Source: Helicoverpa zea
Lineage: Eukaryota > Arthropoda > Insecta > Lepidoptera > Noctuidae
DNA: 64,000 nucleotides
NCBI RefSeq assembly: GCF_022581195.2
Contig: NC_061475.1
Coordinates: 1,674,001-1,738,000, forward strand
Direction of reading: 5' to 3'
Notes under the pieces: generated by a model
Databases searched by the model: none
Seen by the model: the letters and a program-made list of their open reading frames with translations, nothing else
Told to the model about the DNA's origin: nothing
In this document: piece by piece, positions 38,179 through 50,824 of the stretch
Position numbering within the stretch: position 1 is the first letter of the stretch
How the letters are laid out: every line of letters starts with the position of its first letter
Translations under genes and position numbers: made by a program

Positions 38179-38349
38179 ATGATACATGTATAGGCAAGAC
38201 GACCTGGCATCACAAGCAGCACCCGTTCACATGTATAACGCGAGGATCAGCCATCGCCCCCCTCGCACATTTTTGAGGGAGGGAGGCAATCGACTGCCGA
38301 TGCTACCGCAAGCATGCTTGTCAAACTTGTGTTTTTTCCTGCTAGGTAT

Positions 38350-40250
38350 GCCTTTGGAAATGCTGGGCCTGACTTACAGGTAAAGTAAAACATTTATTTA
38401 TTTATTGGTATTTCAATTGCTTTTTCTTGCGATGCATCCGTGCGAGTAAGCAGATATTTGCTATGAGGTGCGAAATCGCAGTTTTGTGTGGGAGCCCTGA
38501 GCCTCGAGGTCTACAAACGAACTTACATAACGTAATCATTTTAATATTATTAAATACTAGCCGTTTTCCCGCGGTTTCACCCGCGTCCCGTGGTAACTAC
38601 TGCCCGTATCGGGATAAAATATAGCCTATGTTACTCGTGGATAATGTAGCTTTCGAATGGGGAAAGAATTTTTAAAAACGGTCCAGTAGTTTTTGAGCCT
38701 ATTCATTACAACCAAACAAACAAAGTTTTCCTCTTTATAATATTAGTATAGATTAGTAATAGATTGAGAGTTAATAGCACAACGAGATGGTTTTATCAAT
38801 TTAATTTGTTTGATAACTGAAAGGTTAATTTTATTTATTTTCGTGCCCATTGGCATTTGAAAATTGGTACTTAACTAATACGTAAATCAAAAATGAGTAC
38901 TTGCCTATATGTTATAATTATTTACGCGTACTCTTACTTTATAATTTCAGTAAACTTAAAAAAAATGCTAATTATACCACAATATTATACCACAATATTA
39001 ACATGCGTATGAGGATAGTCTCAATGTTTATATTATGATGGTGAGGACAGAGGCGGCGTAAGGCGTGGGCGCCGTGGGCCACCTCCTATAGCCTCGCGGT
39101 ACAAGGGACCAGGCACCTCAAAAATTTTTAAGCATTGCTTTAAAGAGTAAAATAAAAAAAAGATATAAATGAATTTAGTTGTGAAATATGTTTTATTAGT
39201 CTAGCAACATTTTCCGCCGACCAGTGCGGGGAATCCCTTGTTTTATTCAAATCCAAATCAAAGTACGCAACACATTATCTATTTGGGGCAATTACGCAAT
39301 CCCTTTAAAAAATAATCATTGAATCAAGAAATCAGAAACCGTCAGTATTTTAACATGATATTTTACCATAGATCATTGACCCCTATAGTGGAACCATGTC
39401 CTGACTGCTAACCTGATTGCATAAATATCACAGGCGGATTCATTGTCAGTACTATGGTGACATAATTTTTAGTAGTAACTTAGTAAACTAGTTTCGCCAC
39501 GTCTGTCCGTCCGTCCTCGCTTAATCTCAGTGACCGTTAGCACTGGAGAGCTGAAATTTGGTACGACTCTGTATATCATAATAATAATAAATCATTTATT
39601 TCAGACATACGTCCATAATTTTGTTATTAACAGTATATCTTAAAACCTAATGTTAGTTTTGACAACACTACACAACACATTAAAACAATTAATTTGCAGC
39701 ATGAAGCCGCAACTATCTTTGTAACATGGGGGCCTCCCACTTATCTGCAAATACATTCAGGATAGTGTTGGTACTGCAACGAACGCGAGTAGGTAAGTAG
39801 AGAGGCGCACCTTTTCCTCATTATAGCTGCAAAGCCATCAACCCTCGCATCGGCAAACATCCCTGACGCACTACAACGCCATGGCAGCCCCAACAAAGCT
39901 ATATAAATCACGCCAACAAAGTGCAAAAATAAAAAGTGGGAAAAAATTGTTTTATTCAGGTACACCCCCCCCCTCCTACACGTAAAGTGGGGGTGTTTTT
40001 GTCCATTTATTCGACACTTCGTAGTTCTTTTTTTAAGTTATTTTACCTACAACATTGTTATGCATGTTTGTGAAAAACAATATGCATACATATAGTTATA
40101 TTGTTTTGCTTACTACTTTAAAAATAAGCAACGGATGTAGAGCAATAAATAAACACATTATTTTGTGCTAATACAAGTCACCAAATAATATTAGAAATTA
40201 ACATCTGGGTCAAAATGTTATTCACTAGATAGTAGATAGGTAGGTAAGTA
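38350..40250. other. Gene-free, repeat-bearing stretch
   Basis: No exon seen. 38565-38755 is a Lep1-like copy (CCCGCGTCCCGTGGTAAC, GCCTATGTTACTCGTGGATA). About 39480-39560 resembles another dispersed repeat (GTCTGTCCGTCCGTCC). A short hairpin CACCCCC...GGGGGTG lies at 39963-39996. Confidence 0.5.
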
Positions 40251-40255
40251 TAGAT

Positions 40256-41113
40256 AGTTCAACTCAGATTTGCGCGCGGCCCTATGTGTGCATCGGCTTA
40301 TAAATATACAACTTTCATTCGTGTGACAGTGACGTCGTCCGAGCATGACGTGTTCTTATCGCTTTTTGTTATGGGTACAGTCGTTTACGAAAATGTCTAG
40401 TTCTTCACGGAGAAAATGTTTTAGGAGTCAGGTAGCGTTCCAAAAAATGAAACAACATTCAGAGCTTTTTATTATTACATTTTACAGTTTTTCATTATTT
40501 TCTCATACGTTTTTTCAAATTGACATTGACAGTATCTAAGAAATAAATGAGGTGAAATATCTAAGATGAATTAAATACTCCTTACATATTTTCTAGCTCG
40601 GGGTACGCGGACAATAAATAAAAGTGTCGACTAAGAATGTAAAAAAACGTATAATCTAGTATAATAATGTAAACAAAATGTGTGGTGAATTTTAAAAAAA
40701 TATATTGCTTCGCATAGTGTCGACCAAAATAAGACGGAAATAATGAAACTCATAAATGAACGTTTAAGTCAAATTGATGAAGGGATTTTGGGTAATACTT
40801 GTCGATATGTACAAAAGAAAAAAATAAGAATACCTACTATAGACATTTTGACATGGAGTCAAAATTTATAATTGACCTTGGTGAGAGTAGCGAATCCGAA
40901 AATTCATCATTTGATTTTTCAAGTAGCGATTCAGAATCATTATAAATAAATAAACATTAAATTACGTAATAACCGTTTTTCTTTAAATAGCCGTATACAA
41001 CCCCTAAATAACTGTATTTGTACCCGACTGTACCTCTTGTCACGCACACAAAGTCACTGCATATGTACAAGGGTTACCCACACATAAGGCCGCGCGCAAG
41101 ACTGAGTTGAACT
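40256..41113. mobile_element. Degenerate DNA transposon with inverted ends
   Basis: The left end AGTTCAACTCAGATTTGCGCGCGGCC (in part) is matched inversely at 41078-41113. Between them lie a TATA-like CTTATAAATATAC (40298), an ORF start near 40345-40391 (MSSSSRRKCFRSQV) and an acidic C-terminal scrap (ESSESENSSFDFSSSDSESL, stop at about 40947), all too broken for a transposase assignment. Confidence 0.6.
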
Positions 41114-41399
41114 TACTATACCTACGTTATTTGGTCGTGTTTTGTTAAATAATGTAGGTATGCTATCTCTATAATATTAACAAGTAGGTCCCAATGATTT
41201 CTCGTACAAGGCACGATTATTGCTGACTACAATGTAATTCGAAGTTTATCGCAAACTGTTATACACATAGAGTTGTTCATTATGTATGTTTGTCTGTACC
41301 AAGTAACCTTTCCGCCATGTTGACTGATAAAGCACAGCCATTCTTTGTGCTAACTTTAATTATTAAAAATGTAAAATTTTGTTTGTTTGTTTGCAATCT

Positions 41400-41600
41400 T
41401 GTTTGTTTGATCCTTGGCAGTCGTTATGGGTAGTCAGAACCCAGTAAGTCTGACACCAGTCTAACCAAGGGGTGTCGGGTTGCCCGGGTAACTGGGTTGA
41501 GGAGGTCAGATAGGGCAGTCGCTCCTTGTAAAGCACTGGTACTCAGTTACATCCGGTTAGACTGGAAGCCGACCCCACCATAATTGGAAAATGCTCGGCG
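41400..41600 (+). mobile_element. 5S-type SINE body
   Basis: Contains CAGTCTAACCAAGGGGTGTCG, GGTAACTGGGTTGAGGAGGT and GACTGGAAGCCGACCCC. The 5S-like head is absent here. Confidence 0.65.
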
Positions 41601-41823
41601 ACTCAGTGATTCCACAAACACCAGTTTCACTTATGCTTAAATTGTACCTAATCCAATCAAACTTTCACAACTTAACGACTTTGTAGGTAGGTACATATTT
41701 TATTTATTTGTTTCAAGCATACCTCAAAATAAATATTAGATACAGTATAAAAATATGAATTTATATCAAACACTTTTAGGCGTCTGTGGCTTTTTATTAT
41801 CTCTACGGGTGACACAATGGGAC

Positions 41824-41890
41824 ATGACTAGTGCATGCAAACATAGCCACTTTGTGTATATAAGTTCACGAAGTTCTCGCTGGACATCAT
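41824..41890 (+). promoter_or_regulatory. TATA promoter of the lectin at 41942
   Basis: TATATAAG at 41857-41864 lies 85 bp before the ATG, with a likely start near 41887. An ATGACTAGTG block at 41824 is found at nearly the same spacing (30 versus 33 bp upstream of TATA) in the paralogue at 51301. No classical NF-kappaB site was recognised. Confidence 0.6.
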
Positions 41891-41941
41891 TTTACTGTTC
41901 TCATTTATTCTGTCTACTCCACTATTCAAAGCAATATAAAA

Positions 41942-44900
41942 ATGTTTAAATGGATTATTTATTTGACTCTTCTGTATATGACGGGTAAGTTCCGAACTTA
42001 TTTCTTTCTATCTTATCTTAATTTTGAGTTCAAATTAACTTCATCTGCAGAGCGGGATCTCATAGCACTTAACTGAAAAAAGTTTCCATATAAAATATCT
42101 GTATCTATTAATTGGAATATTGATGAACAAAGCCTTTTTTGTTCATTTTCCTTAATTCGTGCACACCAAAATATGGTGCTGCAATACGGTAGGTACGGGT
42201 ACCGACGGTTTATTGTATACTAGCGACCCGTCCCGGCTTCGCACGGGTTAACAATATTTCCCCACTATTTAATGAATGCTATTATACATATAAACCTTTC
42301 TCTTCAATCACTCTATCTACTAAAAAAACCGCGTCAGAATCCGTTGCGTAGTTTTAAAAAGCAACTTTATTTTTATACTTTGTAGTGAAGGTCCTTCAAA
42401 CCTAGCACTAGGCATACATAAACATAATATATTATTTTCATTAACTATAATATTTCAGATTCCGTGGTTTGTAAACCTGACTACATTTATAATGATGCGG
42501 TGAATGGTTGGTTGAAATTCCATGCAGTTCCAGCAACATGGCAAAACGCATTCCTGCAGTGTCACTATGAAGGTAAGCAAATAAGTATGTCAGTTGTTTT
42601 GGCACATGGCTCAGGCGTTCCGCCGTTGAGACACACGGACGATACTGATTTTCACCGTCGTCCCACTACGACACCGAGATGCTCCTCCCAAGTGGACGTT
42701 CATCAACTATACATATTCTCCATCGTTTTGTGTCCATAGGGCACTGTAGCCCGTGCCTAACAGCCAAAGTAACGTAACGTCGTGGAAATAAATAATGGAT
42801 AGATGGTGAAAGTCGATATGGTTAGAGAGATGTTACTTGTGAGATCAAAGTCAAATATTTTTATTCCAAATAGGCCTTTGCCGGCTCCTATGAAATCTCA
42901 CTCTAGTTGCACGGTTCCAAAAATTTGATCAGTCAAATGTGAAAGGAAAAACCATGCTGGCCGAAGAGGTAGGAAGATAATAAATATTGGAGCTCGCTCA
43001 CATCTCACATTGAAAGCTTTTAGTCGGCCGGTTCATAAATTATGACTTGATGTAATTATGGTATATTACTGTAACTGGGTCACCTGTGGGTGCATCAAAC
43101 GTAAACACGCGGCGCGGAGCGTGCCTCAATGTATCGGGTGCCAGTTTCGTGTCAGCAGTTTTGTCGCCATCGCCGCTGTCACCGCCGAATGCTGAGTCGG
43201 CACAGTGCGCGCCTCATGCGCCCCTCTGCCCCGCTCCCGTCCCTGCGGCTCCTCCGCTTGCCGCCCCTCGATCAGCTGCTCGTTTCTGCAGCGTCGACTA
43301 CGCTAGTGTCACCGGTAGCAAATTGATGCTACGAAGAAGCCCGTGCCCGTAAAGGGACCGAATCCGGCTGACGAAGAGGGGTTCGTTACGGTGCAAAGGT
43401 GGAAGCGCCGTCAGCGGACCTACAAGAATCGCTGTGGCACGGCTCCTATTGAGTCAAACATCAAAATTCGTGCCGCCAAGCCGAACACCCCGGTGTACAT
43501 CTCCCGCCTACACTACACCACTAAGGCGGAGGACATCGTGGAGTACGTGCGTCAGAAGCTGACGTACGCCCCGAGAGTTCATCTGCTGGAGTCGCGCCAT
43601 AACGCCAACTTCAGCGCGTTCGTGGTGCGAGTGCCGACGTGTTTCCTGCACCTCGTGTTGGACGAGAACTTCTGGCCACAGGACGTAGTGTTCCGTCGCT
43701 TCTGCGGACAAGTGCCACAGGACCGCACAGTGACATAGTGCATAGTGAAGTGCTACTAACATAGTTTTAAGTATTTATATAAGTACGAACAATTTTGTAT
43801 AACATATGTATGCTAGTTTTTAAGGTATTTATCTATGGGCCATTGATGCCTGAAAATAAAGATTTGATTTTGATTACAACGATCTGGTATCAGACCGAAC
43901 GGTGACGGACTTACTAAAACGTTTGATTGGATTTACGATGACTAAAGACTATTGTACGGTTAAATTGCAGGTGCAGTTCTCGCTTCTCCAATCAATCCAG
44001 ATCTTGAATCTGCTCTAACGCAGATGATGAAAAAGGAAGATGTCTTTGGACCAAACGGTATTTTCATTGGAACAAATGCATTGTCTTCTGAAGGGGACTA
44101 CATTTCTATCGAAGGTAAGTTAGTGACAGCGAGGCCACATCCTACACACACATTTCTATAAGTGCCATGCGCCGGGCTTTTGTACGTACAGGACGAGGCG
44201 GGCACTCATTTCGGCACTCATATTGCATGGTGTCATTTCTTTGTTAAAGAAACATAGTAAAGTAAAAAAAGGCAAAAATAGTATTAGTCGAAACTACTTA
44301 TGAATGCAATTTGTAATCGATCTGGGACTCGATCCTGCTAATTTTACTTAAGCGATATACGATTCACATCCGACCGAGATCCAATCACGACTCGATTAAG
44401 ATTGAAGCTTATGTGGCATTCCGCTATTTTTTTCATTGAAATAAACGTTTTTATCCTTTTCTGTGATTCAATAACGAATCATATTGTCTGCAAAATTTTT
44501 ACGTAACAAACTACCGTTTAGTTAGATTAAATGGCAGTACAAACGCAAACCAATGAAATGTCGTTGGAATACGATTGGTCTTATATTAGTAGCAGAATGC
44601 TCGCTAAGGTTATAACTGCTATAGCGATTCAATTTTTATTCAATTTTGACATTATTAGTAGAATCGGGACCTGGAGATTTCACCCTCAATTGTCAACAAT
44701 CAAACATGAGAGGATTCTCAAGTTACCGTTCCGATACAGTGTGTCAAACAATCTATAAAACCGCACAGCATAAGGTAGTTTTCCTCTGGAGCCGAGTGAA
44801 ACTACGGGAAACAGCCAGTGATTACAAACGGACACTAGCTGTACTAGTGTACAGTAAAATGCAAGAACTGTGTGTCTCAAATAATAAGATATTTTAGTGT

Positions 44901-47143
44901 AATTCTGCAAGTAATAAAAAAAACCTACTCTTTCAAATTTTAGGAGTGCCGTTGGCTGATATGCCTGTGAAATGGAGACAACATAATAACGAGCAACCTA
45001 ACAAATGCTTGTATTTTTATGATAAAATGGTCGAACCCATAGAATGCTCAACCTATGCACCATACATTTGCTACAAGAAGAGAGACAACTCTACGATATT
45101 TAATGAATGCGGGACATTTGACAACGGTGAGTTTATACATATATACGAGTATCAGTACTATCATCCGCCCGCGGCTTCGCCCGCGTAGAGTTCGGTTATA
45201 TCGCGTTTCCAAGAGAATTCTTCAAATACCGGGATAAAAACTACCCTATGTTCTTTCTCAAGGTCAACTCTATCTCTGTACCAAATTTTATTAAAATCAG
45301 TTCAGTGCTTTAGACGTGAAAGCGTAACAGACAGACAGAGTTACTTTCGCATTTAAGTATAATTATTAGTAGGGATGAAATCTTCTATATAGAGAAATGC
45401 GAAATAAATATTTACCCATGTAATTATGACATTGTCTGAGGAACTAGGTATAATTGCTGGGAGTCTGAAGGTATCCTTTTAAAGTCATCAACATTACTCT
45501 ATGTTACTGACACTTTAGATTTTATTAACCCATGTTAGAATTCGGATTTTCAGCACTGACAATCTTGACAATAAATAAGATAGTTATGCGAATTACTGGG
45601 AAATAATTATTGCGACAAACATATTCTCTACGTTTGAAATGCTAAAATGTGTCCAGTTGGCGAAAACATCTAAATTATGATAAAATCTAAATTTCACTAA
45701 CTGGACACGAATTAAAATCTTGACGTGCCGAGTTGACGACATGATAAATGTACTGAGTTTTACCGTCTGGACACATTCGTGGTGAGTTTAGTGTATCGAG
45801 ATGACGAATAACCCGGGGGCTCGTGACGTCTATGTAAAATTTGTAACTTGGTAGTAACGTAATACAAAATTCAATCGTGTTTTATCTTCGTTGTTATTTG
45901 TTTGTGACAGAGAAAAAATACGCGTCCTTTTTTAAAAGTTATGTAAAAGACGAACGAATTACTTTCTTCATTCGCTTTCTCTTTTACACTGAAACTTTTA
46001 ACTTATGTCAACTTATTTCCGATTAATATCAATGAAGAATTTTTCAAAAACGTAATTAATGAAAACCGTCAATAACTTTCCAAAGCTGACCAGTTTTCTC
46101 ATTATATTTCAGAGTATCACTTCAGTCAGGAAACTGGCAGCTGTTACAAGTTTCACAGTGAGTTCAAGACATGGAGCGAGGCGCACAGAATATGCCTGGC
46201 CGAAGGTGGCCACCTGGTCATCATTAACGACCAGGCTGAAGCCACCACCATCAAGAATATGTTTCCACTAGGAGGGAAAAGAGTGTGTATTGGGTTACGA
46301 CAATGGTCAAAAGATTTATTGCTCACTATTCACGGTACGTTCTGTCGTATTTCCAAGTTTGATATCATATGTATGTAAGTAGTTAAGTACGAAATCGTCG
46401 CCTTTAAGAGCTAGCGCGCACTGTTGACTTTTGTTAGTATGAGTGTTTTGTCACCCTTATCGAGTCCGTGGATATGTATGGAGATGCGCGCATGCTGCGA
46501 CGTGACAACTGGGTGCCATTTTTGTAAGCCCGAGACAAAATGTTCACTCGTCGTGAGTCGCCTTGCTTTCTGCTGACTACTGACATTGGCGCCAGTCTTT
46601 CTTCAGCTGGCACATAAAATCCTCTTTAGATCGTAGGTAAACATGAACAATTTCATTTATAACAAAAAATAATTACCTACCTATACGACTCATCATATTA
46701 GGTATGATTATGATCATCTTTATTAAATAAGGTAGGTACTTAGGTACTTATTATGATGTTTTGTAAATATTTCAAATAGGCACCGCGCACAAATGTACAA
46801 AACACATATCTAATGATTTGTAGTTTACAAAAAATATCTTAAAAGTAATGAACATTTTCTACGCAATATACGAAATGACGTGACGGCACGAAAGTACGTA
46901 CGAAAATTTGTTTTTATTTTAATTGTATGAATTGTACTTGTTTCAGGGGAAAAATTAGAAAATGTGTATCACGAGGGGATTTCTGGTTACGACGACCGTT
47001 ATGATAGGTCGATGAATGGATACTTTTTGTCAGACGGCACCTTAAATAAGATCAATTTTAATCAGGAATCCCAATACATTTGCGAGAAGGATCCTTACAC
47101 TTATCGCTTTCAAAAAGAATCATCATACAATGAAGAAGAATAA
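41942..47143 (+). CDS. Dual-CRD C-type lectin, immulectin-like (300 aa)
   Basis: Six exons: 41942-41984, 42459-42572, 43971-44114, 44944-45126, 46113-46334, 46947-47143 (TAA). All join in phase 1, giving 300 residues. A signal peptide (MFKWIIYLTLLYMTG) indicates secretion. CRD1 spans about residues 20-150 and CRD2 about 165-290 (CYKFHSEFKTWSEAHRICLA ... YICEKD). Lepidopteran relatives are hemolymph pattern-recognition proteins that trigger agglutination, prophenoloxidase activation and encapsulation. CRD1 keeps its cysteines but has QPN two residues before a Cys, with a short loop. CRD2 lacks the inner cysteine pair, the EPN/QPD triplet and WND, so Ca2+-dependent sugar binding there is unlikely. 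AATAAA at 47254 can end the transcript. The paralogue at 51412 has the same structure. Confidence 0.9.
42215..42400 (-). repeat. Dispersed repeat in lectin intron 1
   Basis: CTAGCGACCCGTCCCGGCTTC with CACGGGTTAACAATATTTCC matches 57575-57765 upstream of the bHLH gene and, more weakly, 3555-3765. Confidence 0.6.
43095..43875 (+). mobile_element. LINE ORF1-like (gag-like) fragment in lectin intron 2
   Basis: 43343-43738 is an open frame (GFVTVQRWKRRQRTYKNR, VYISRLHYTTKAEDIVEYV, FSAFVVRVPTCFLHLVLDEN, FWPQDVVFRRFCGQ) like the nucleic-acid-binding ORF1 of Jockey-type elements. The GC-rich sequence before it (from about 43095) is in another frame. It ends in GAAAATAAAGATTTGATTTTG. It is GC-rich compared with the intron, which supports a recent insertion. 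Confidence 0.65.
45160..45375 (-). repeat. Lep1-like variant repeat in lectin intron 4
   Basis: Inverse copy of 26490-26710 (GCGTTTCCAAGAGAATTC, ACAGACAGACAGAGTTACTT). A second small element bounded by GTGTCCAGTT/AACTGGACAC-type ends follows at about 45650-45780. Confidence 0.55.
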
Positions 47144-48860
47144 AACTACGTCAGTAAAACTTACTAGAAAATGTTGAGTAAAAGTTTCATTAAATCAAAA
47201 TAATCTAAGTTCACTCCACTTGCATCGGTTTTGTACTTTAAAATGTATATGAGAATAAACTTATTTTTTCATAACGATATGACTTTATTTTATTGAATAA
47301 AAAAGTACCTATTAACTGTTTGATTCATTGATATAAGTGTATATGTGTACTTTATTAAATTAAATTAACGTATGGAGCTCGGAATTTGATTGTAACGGCG
47401 AACATCATGGCGTCATCTTGGCGTCAACGCAGGTTTATTATATATAACGTAAGTATTAAGGAACAAATATCAACAAGAACACAGAAAAGGAAAACTATGG
47501 AGCACAAACTTTCATTTGAAAAATATATTTGCCCAAAATGTACAACGAGAAGTAAGAGTATGCAAGATTTTTTGGAGTTGGACGATCTTTTTTCTATTAG
47601 AATGAATGAGTTGTGCTTGCTTATATTTTTTGGTGGACAAATGAGGCAGTGTCATACTTATACCGACCAATTCCACATCTGTTTCTCCAGACCGAGCTGC
47701 GGTGGGTTACCTACTCTTTCGAGCAATCCCAGGTTTGTACTCTGAGAGTGAACTGCTGGCATAGCATGTTGTTGTTGGGATAGTGTCTACTAATGTGATT
47801 AGGTACGACACATTGTATACAGGAATGAATTTTAAGCAGTGCGCAAAAAAAAATTGTTCATATTTTCGTCCGCCCTAAAATCATCAAACTATGGATACTA
47901 ACCTATTCTTACGCGCTTGGAGCAGCGCTCGCGTCAGTAAACCGGTTTCGCGTTGCCGCCCCGTGCCTACTGTGACGACTGTGACCGTACAATCGGTTAT
48001 AAAAAAAACATCTTTCGCTATCAATAACTTTTCTTAAACTGAAACACAAGAAAATAAATATACACGTATCTATAAAACTGATTTAACTATAAGTTGACAA
48101 AGTTTGCGCACTGAATAAAATTCATTCCTGTATAAATATGCTTTTTATACTACAGGAGTAACCCGCACCAGACACCAGTGTCTATGTTTATACATTCGAT
48201 AAGAAATCTACCCTTACACATATAATGAAGAGAAAACATATTTTGTTTATTTGTTAATACTCTAAAGGCTAACTAACTACTACTGAACCGATTTGAAAAA
48301 ATCTTTCACTATTAGAAAACTACACTCTTCCCGAGTAATATAGGCTATGTTTTATCCCGGTGCGGCAGTAATTCCTACGATTAAAATCACGGGAAAACAG
48401 CTAGTATAATACCGAAAAGTTACTTGATGAGATTGTTACAAACAAAATCCTCCATTTTGGGAAGTCGGTTGAAAAATATGTGTCCTGTTTTATATTTACT
48501 ATCTCCCACAGCCCGCAATATTAATAAAGTAACGCCTGCACAAATAAAATAGCAAATTATGACAAATAAGCAGCTTGCGATATCATTTCATCCCCTTTGC
48601 GTTGGTACGTGCGTTCGACACGCGACCGAACGACGCTTGAGCGCAAACCCGCGAGTGTAGATAAGGGCCTTACTGACTTTTATTAGCCCCCTATATTTTT
48701 ATACTACTCTTTTATAACGACAGTCAATGTGGCATTCTGTAGATAGTGAAACTGTTAAATATTTGATTCAGGGCCAATTTTACGAACAATGTAAGCGTCA
48801 GTTATGTTAAAACTGTTTATGAATTTTCTCGCTCAATTTTCAAGTAATGAAACAGTAGTT
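47144..48860. other. Intergenic stretch between the intact lectins, left part
   Basis: No exon assigned. 48225-48405 is a Lep1-like copy (TTTCACTATTAGAAAACTACAC, TTTTATCCCGG). The open frame at 47386-47745 has no family match and ends in repeat-like DNA. Confidence 0.45.
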
Positions 48861-48867
48861 ATAAGGA

Positions 48868-49075
48868 AATCATCATCTCTCCAGCCTTTTCCCAACTATG
48901 AGGTCGGCTTCCAGTCCAACCGAATGCAGCTTAGTACAACCCAATACCCCTTGGTAAGACTGGTGTCAGACTTACTGGCTTCTGACTACCCGTAACGACT
49001 GCCAAAGATGTTCAATGGCAACCGGGACCTATAGTTTAACGTGCCATCCGAAACACAGTCATTGGTGTCCAAGAT
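48868..49075 (-). mobile_element. 5S-type SINE, long body copy
   Basis: Runs from CAGCCTTTTCCCAACTATG to TTTAACGTGCCATCCGAAACAC without interruption, and so serves as the reference for the split copy at 2783-3180. Confidence 0.7.
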
Positions 49076-49244
49076 ATACTTCACTCGCGTCGCGTCTCTT
49101 TGCGTTCGCATCCAATTCGCTCACTCAGGACGCTCCGTTCTCATCAGCCTTGTCATCTTTTCTAATAAAAACAAAATTATCTACACTATTATACATATTA
49201 TTAAATAATACGATAACGTTTATACCCAAGAAAGCGAAGATAAC

Positions 49245-49540
49245 AGAAAATCTCCTAAGAATGCAGCGTCGCCAAAATGTGGGTGTCCTTGGGAGGAGGA
49301 ACGTTACAGTCTCAGCCCCTATAAGAACGCTTTCTTGGGTATTTGACCATACCAAACGTATTTAGACCTAAGAGAAGGGGCCTGACCTACCTGCCTTATG
49401 GTATAGTTATCGGCACGGATATTGAGCCCTGATCTTCACCTGCGCAGAAGCGATTTATTGGTTTATTGCCTTATGTGTACAGTGCGCAAAGCGATCCCCA
49501 CTCTTCCGCCGAGAGCTGAATATCCGTGCCGGTAACTATA
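49245..49540. repeat. Dispersed repeat with a small inverted-end element
   Basis: 49402-49540 has inverse ends (TATAGTTATCGGCACGGATA). The preceding 49245-49400 shares AAATCTCCT...AGGAGGAACG-type phrases and GGCC(CC)TGACCTACCT with 52180-52405 in a lectin intron. Confidence 0.55.
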
Positions 49541-49804
49541 TCTCCGCTCATTTTTAATTACTCCGTGGTTTCGGTCTATCAAAAATAATGATATGAGTGT
49601 CCAAAATATATTAGAAGGTCACTCGCTAGCCAACACAGCACTGTAATGTTTGTTTCAGAGATAATAAAGAAAATAAAAAATTACGTAATAATTTGAAAGA
49701 AAAATGGAAATATTTTTTGCACAAACTCCTATCAGAATAGATCAGGGCAAATCCCTTTTAAAACCAAATTTTATTCTAGCAGAGGAAACCCATATAATAC
49801 TGAC

Positions 49805-50265
49805 TAGCTTCTGCCAGCGGTTTCACCCGCATCCCGTGGGAACCTCTGCACGAACCCGGATAAAAAGTATAGCCTATAGCCTTCCTCGATAAATGGGCTA
49901 TCTAACACCGAAAGAATTGTTCAAATCGGATCAGTAGTTCCTGAGATTCGATGATGTTCCTGAGATGAGCGCGTTCAAACAAACAAACAAACAAACTCTT
50001 CAGCTTTATAATATTATAGTTCGGCCATTCAGAGAATGCGTTCCTGACACGTCGCGATTGAACTGACGACGTAACTACATTCATTGATTATTGATATAAT
50101 AATGTTGTTTTAATGCTCCTCAATTGTTAAAACGGTAAACAACCAGCAAAAATATTTTTATCGTAACTGCAACGCCATTGCAAAGTTACGTCGTCAGTTC
50201 AATCGCGACGTGTCAGGAACGCATTCTCTGAATGGCCGAACTATAGTATAGATTTGCACGCCGCG
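49805..50265 (-). repeat. Lep1-like copy split by a 223-bp MITE
   Basis: 49805-50016 contains CTTCTGCCAGCGGTTTCACC and ends CTCTTCAGCTTTATAATATTA. The terminal TAGTATAGAT appears at 50244, after the MITE at 50019-50241. Confidence 0.7.
50019..50241. mobile_element. 223-bp TA-flanked MITE (family M2, short form)
   Basis: Begins GTTCGGCCATTCAGAGAATG, ends with the inverse, and is flanked by TA. Inverted arms of about 57 bp enclose an AT-rich centre. By eye it is identical to 62981-63203 over the whole length. Confidence 0.9.
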
Positions 50266-50824
50266 CCGCCGGTACCGATATAAAATACAGCCTACGTTAT
50301 TCGGGAAGAGTGTAGTCTGCCAAAAGTGAAATAATTTTTCAAATCAGGTTTAAGTAGTAGTAAGTAAGTAGTTAGTTTCGGTACTTACTAACAAATAAAC
50401 AAAATAAGTGTCTTCTGTATTATATTAGTAGGTATTCTTCTTTATTATATTTCTCATCTTAATTTTTGCGTGAATTTTGTAACTCCTCTAGCTAGTTTAA
50501 TTAGCATATTTTTTTTACTATTTTTAAGATTACTGAAATCATGAAGTAAAAACGATACGATACGACGAATGGGGAAGTGAAATCACTTATGTAATATTCT
50601 TACACATTTTTCATTCATGTACTTATTAGATACTTATTGGTACCTACTTTTAAACGCAAATAGTCACAAAAATAAATAAAATGTAATTTATTAATTTAAC
50701 CTTTCAACTATCTCTATCATTAAATTGATAAAACATCGTCGTTATTCTATCAACTCTAATATTTCATATGACTCTAATAATATTCAAATTCTTAGATTAT
50801 GTTTGTCCGTTTGTAGCAAAATTA

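Noticed and set aside
47386..47745. 119-codon open frame between lectins
   Set aside because: A CPKC pair is present but no domain. The C-terminal part looks like repeat sequence.
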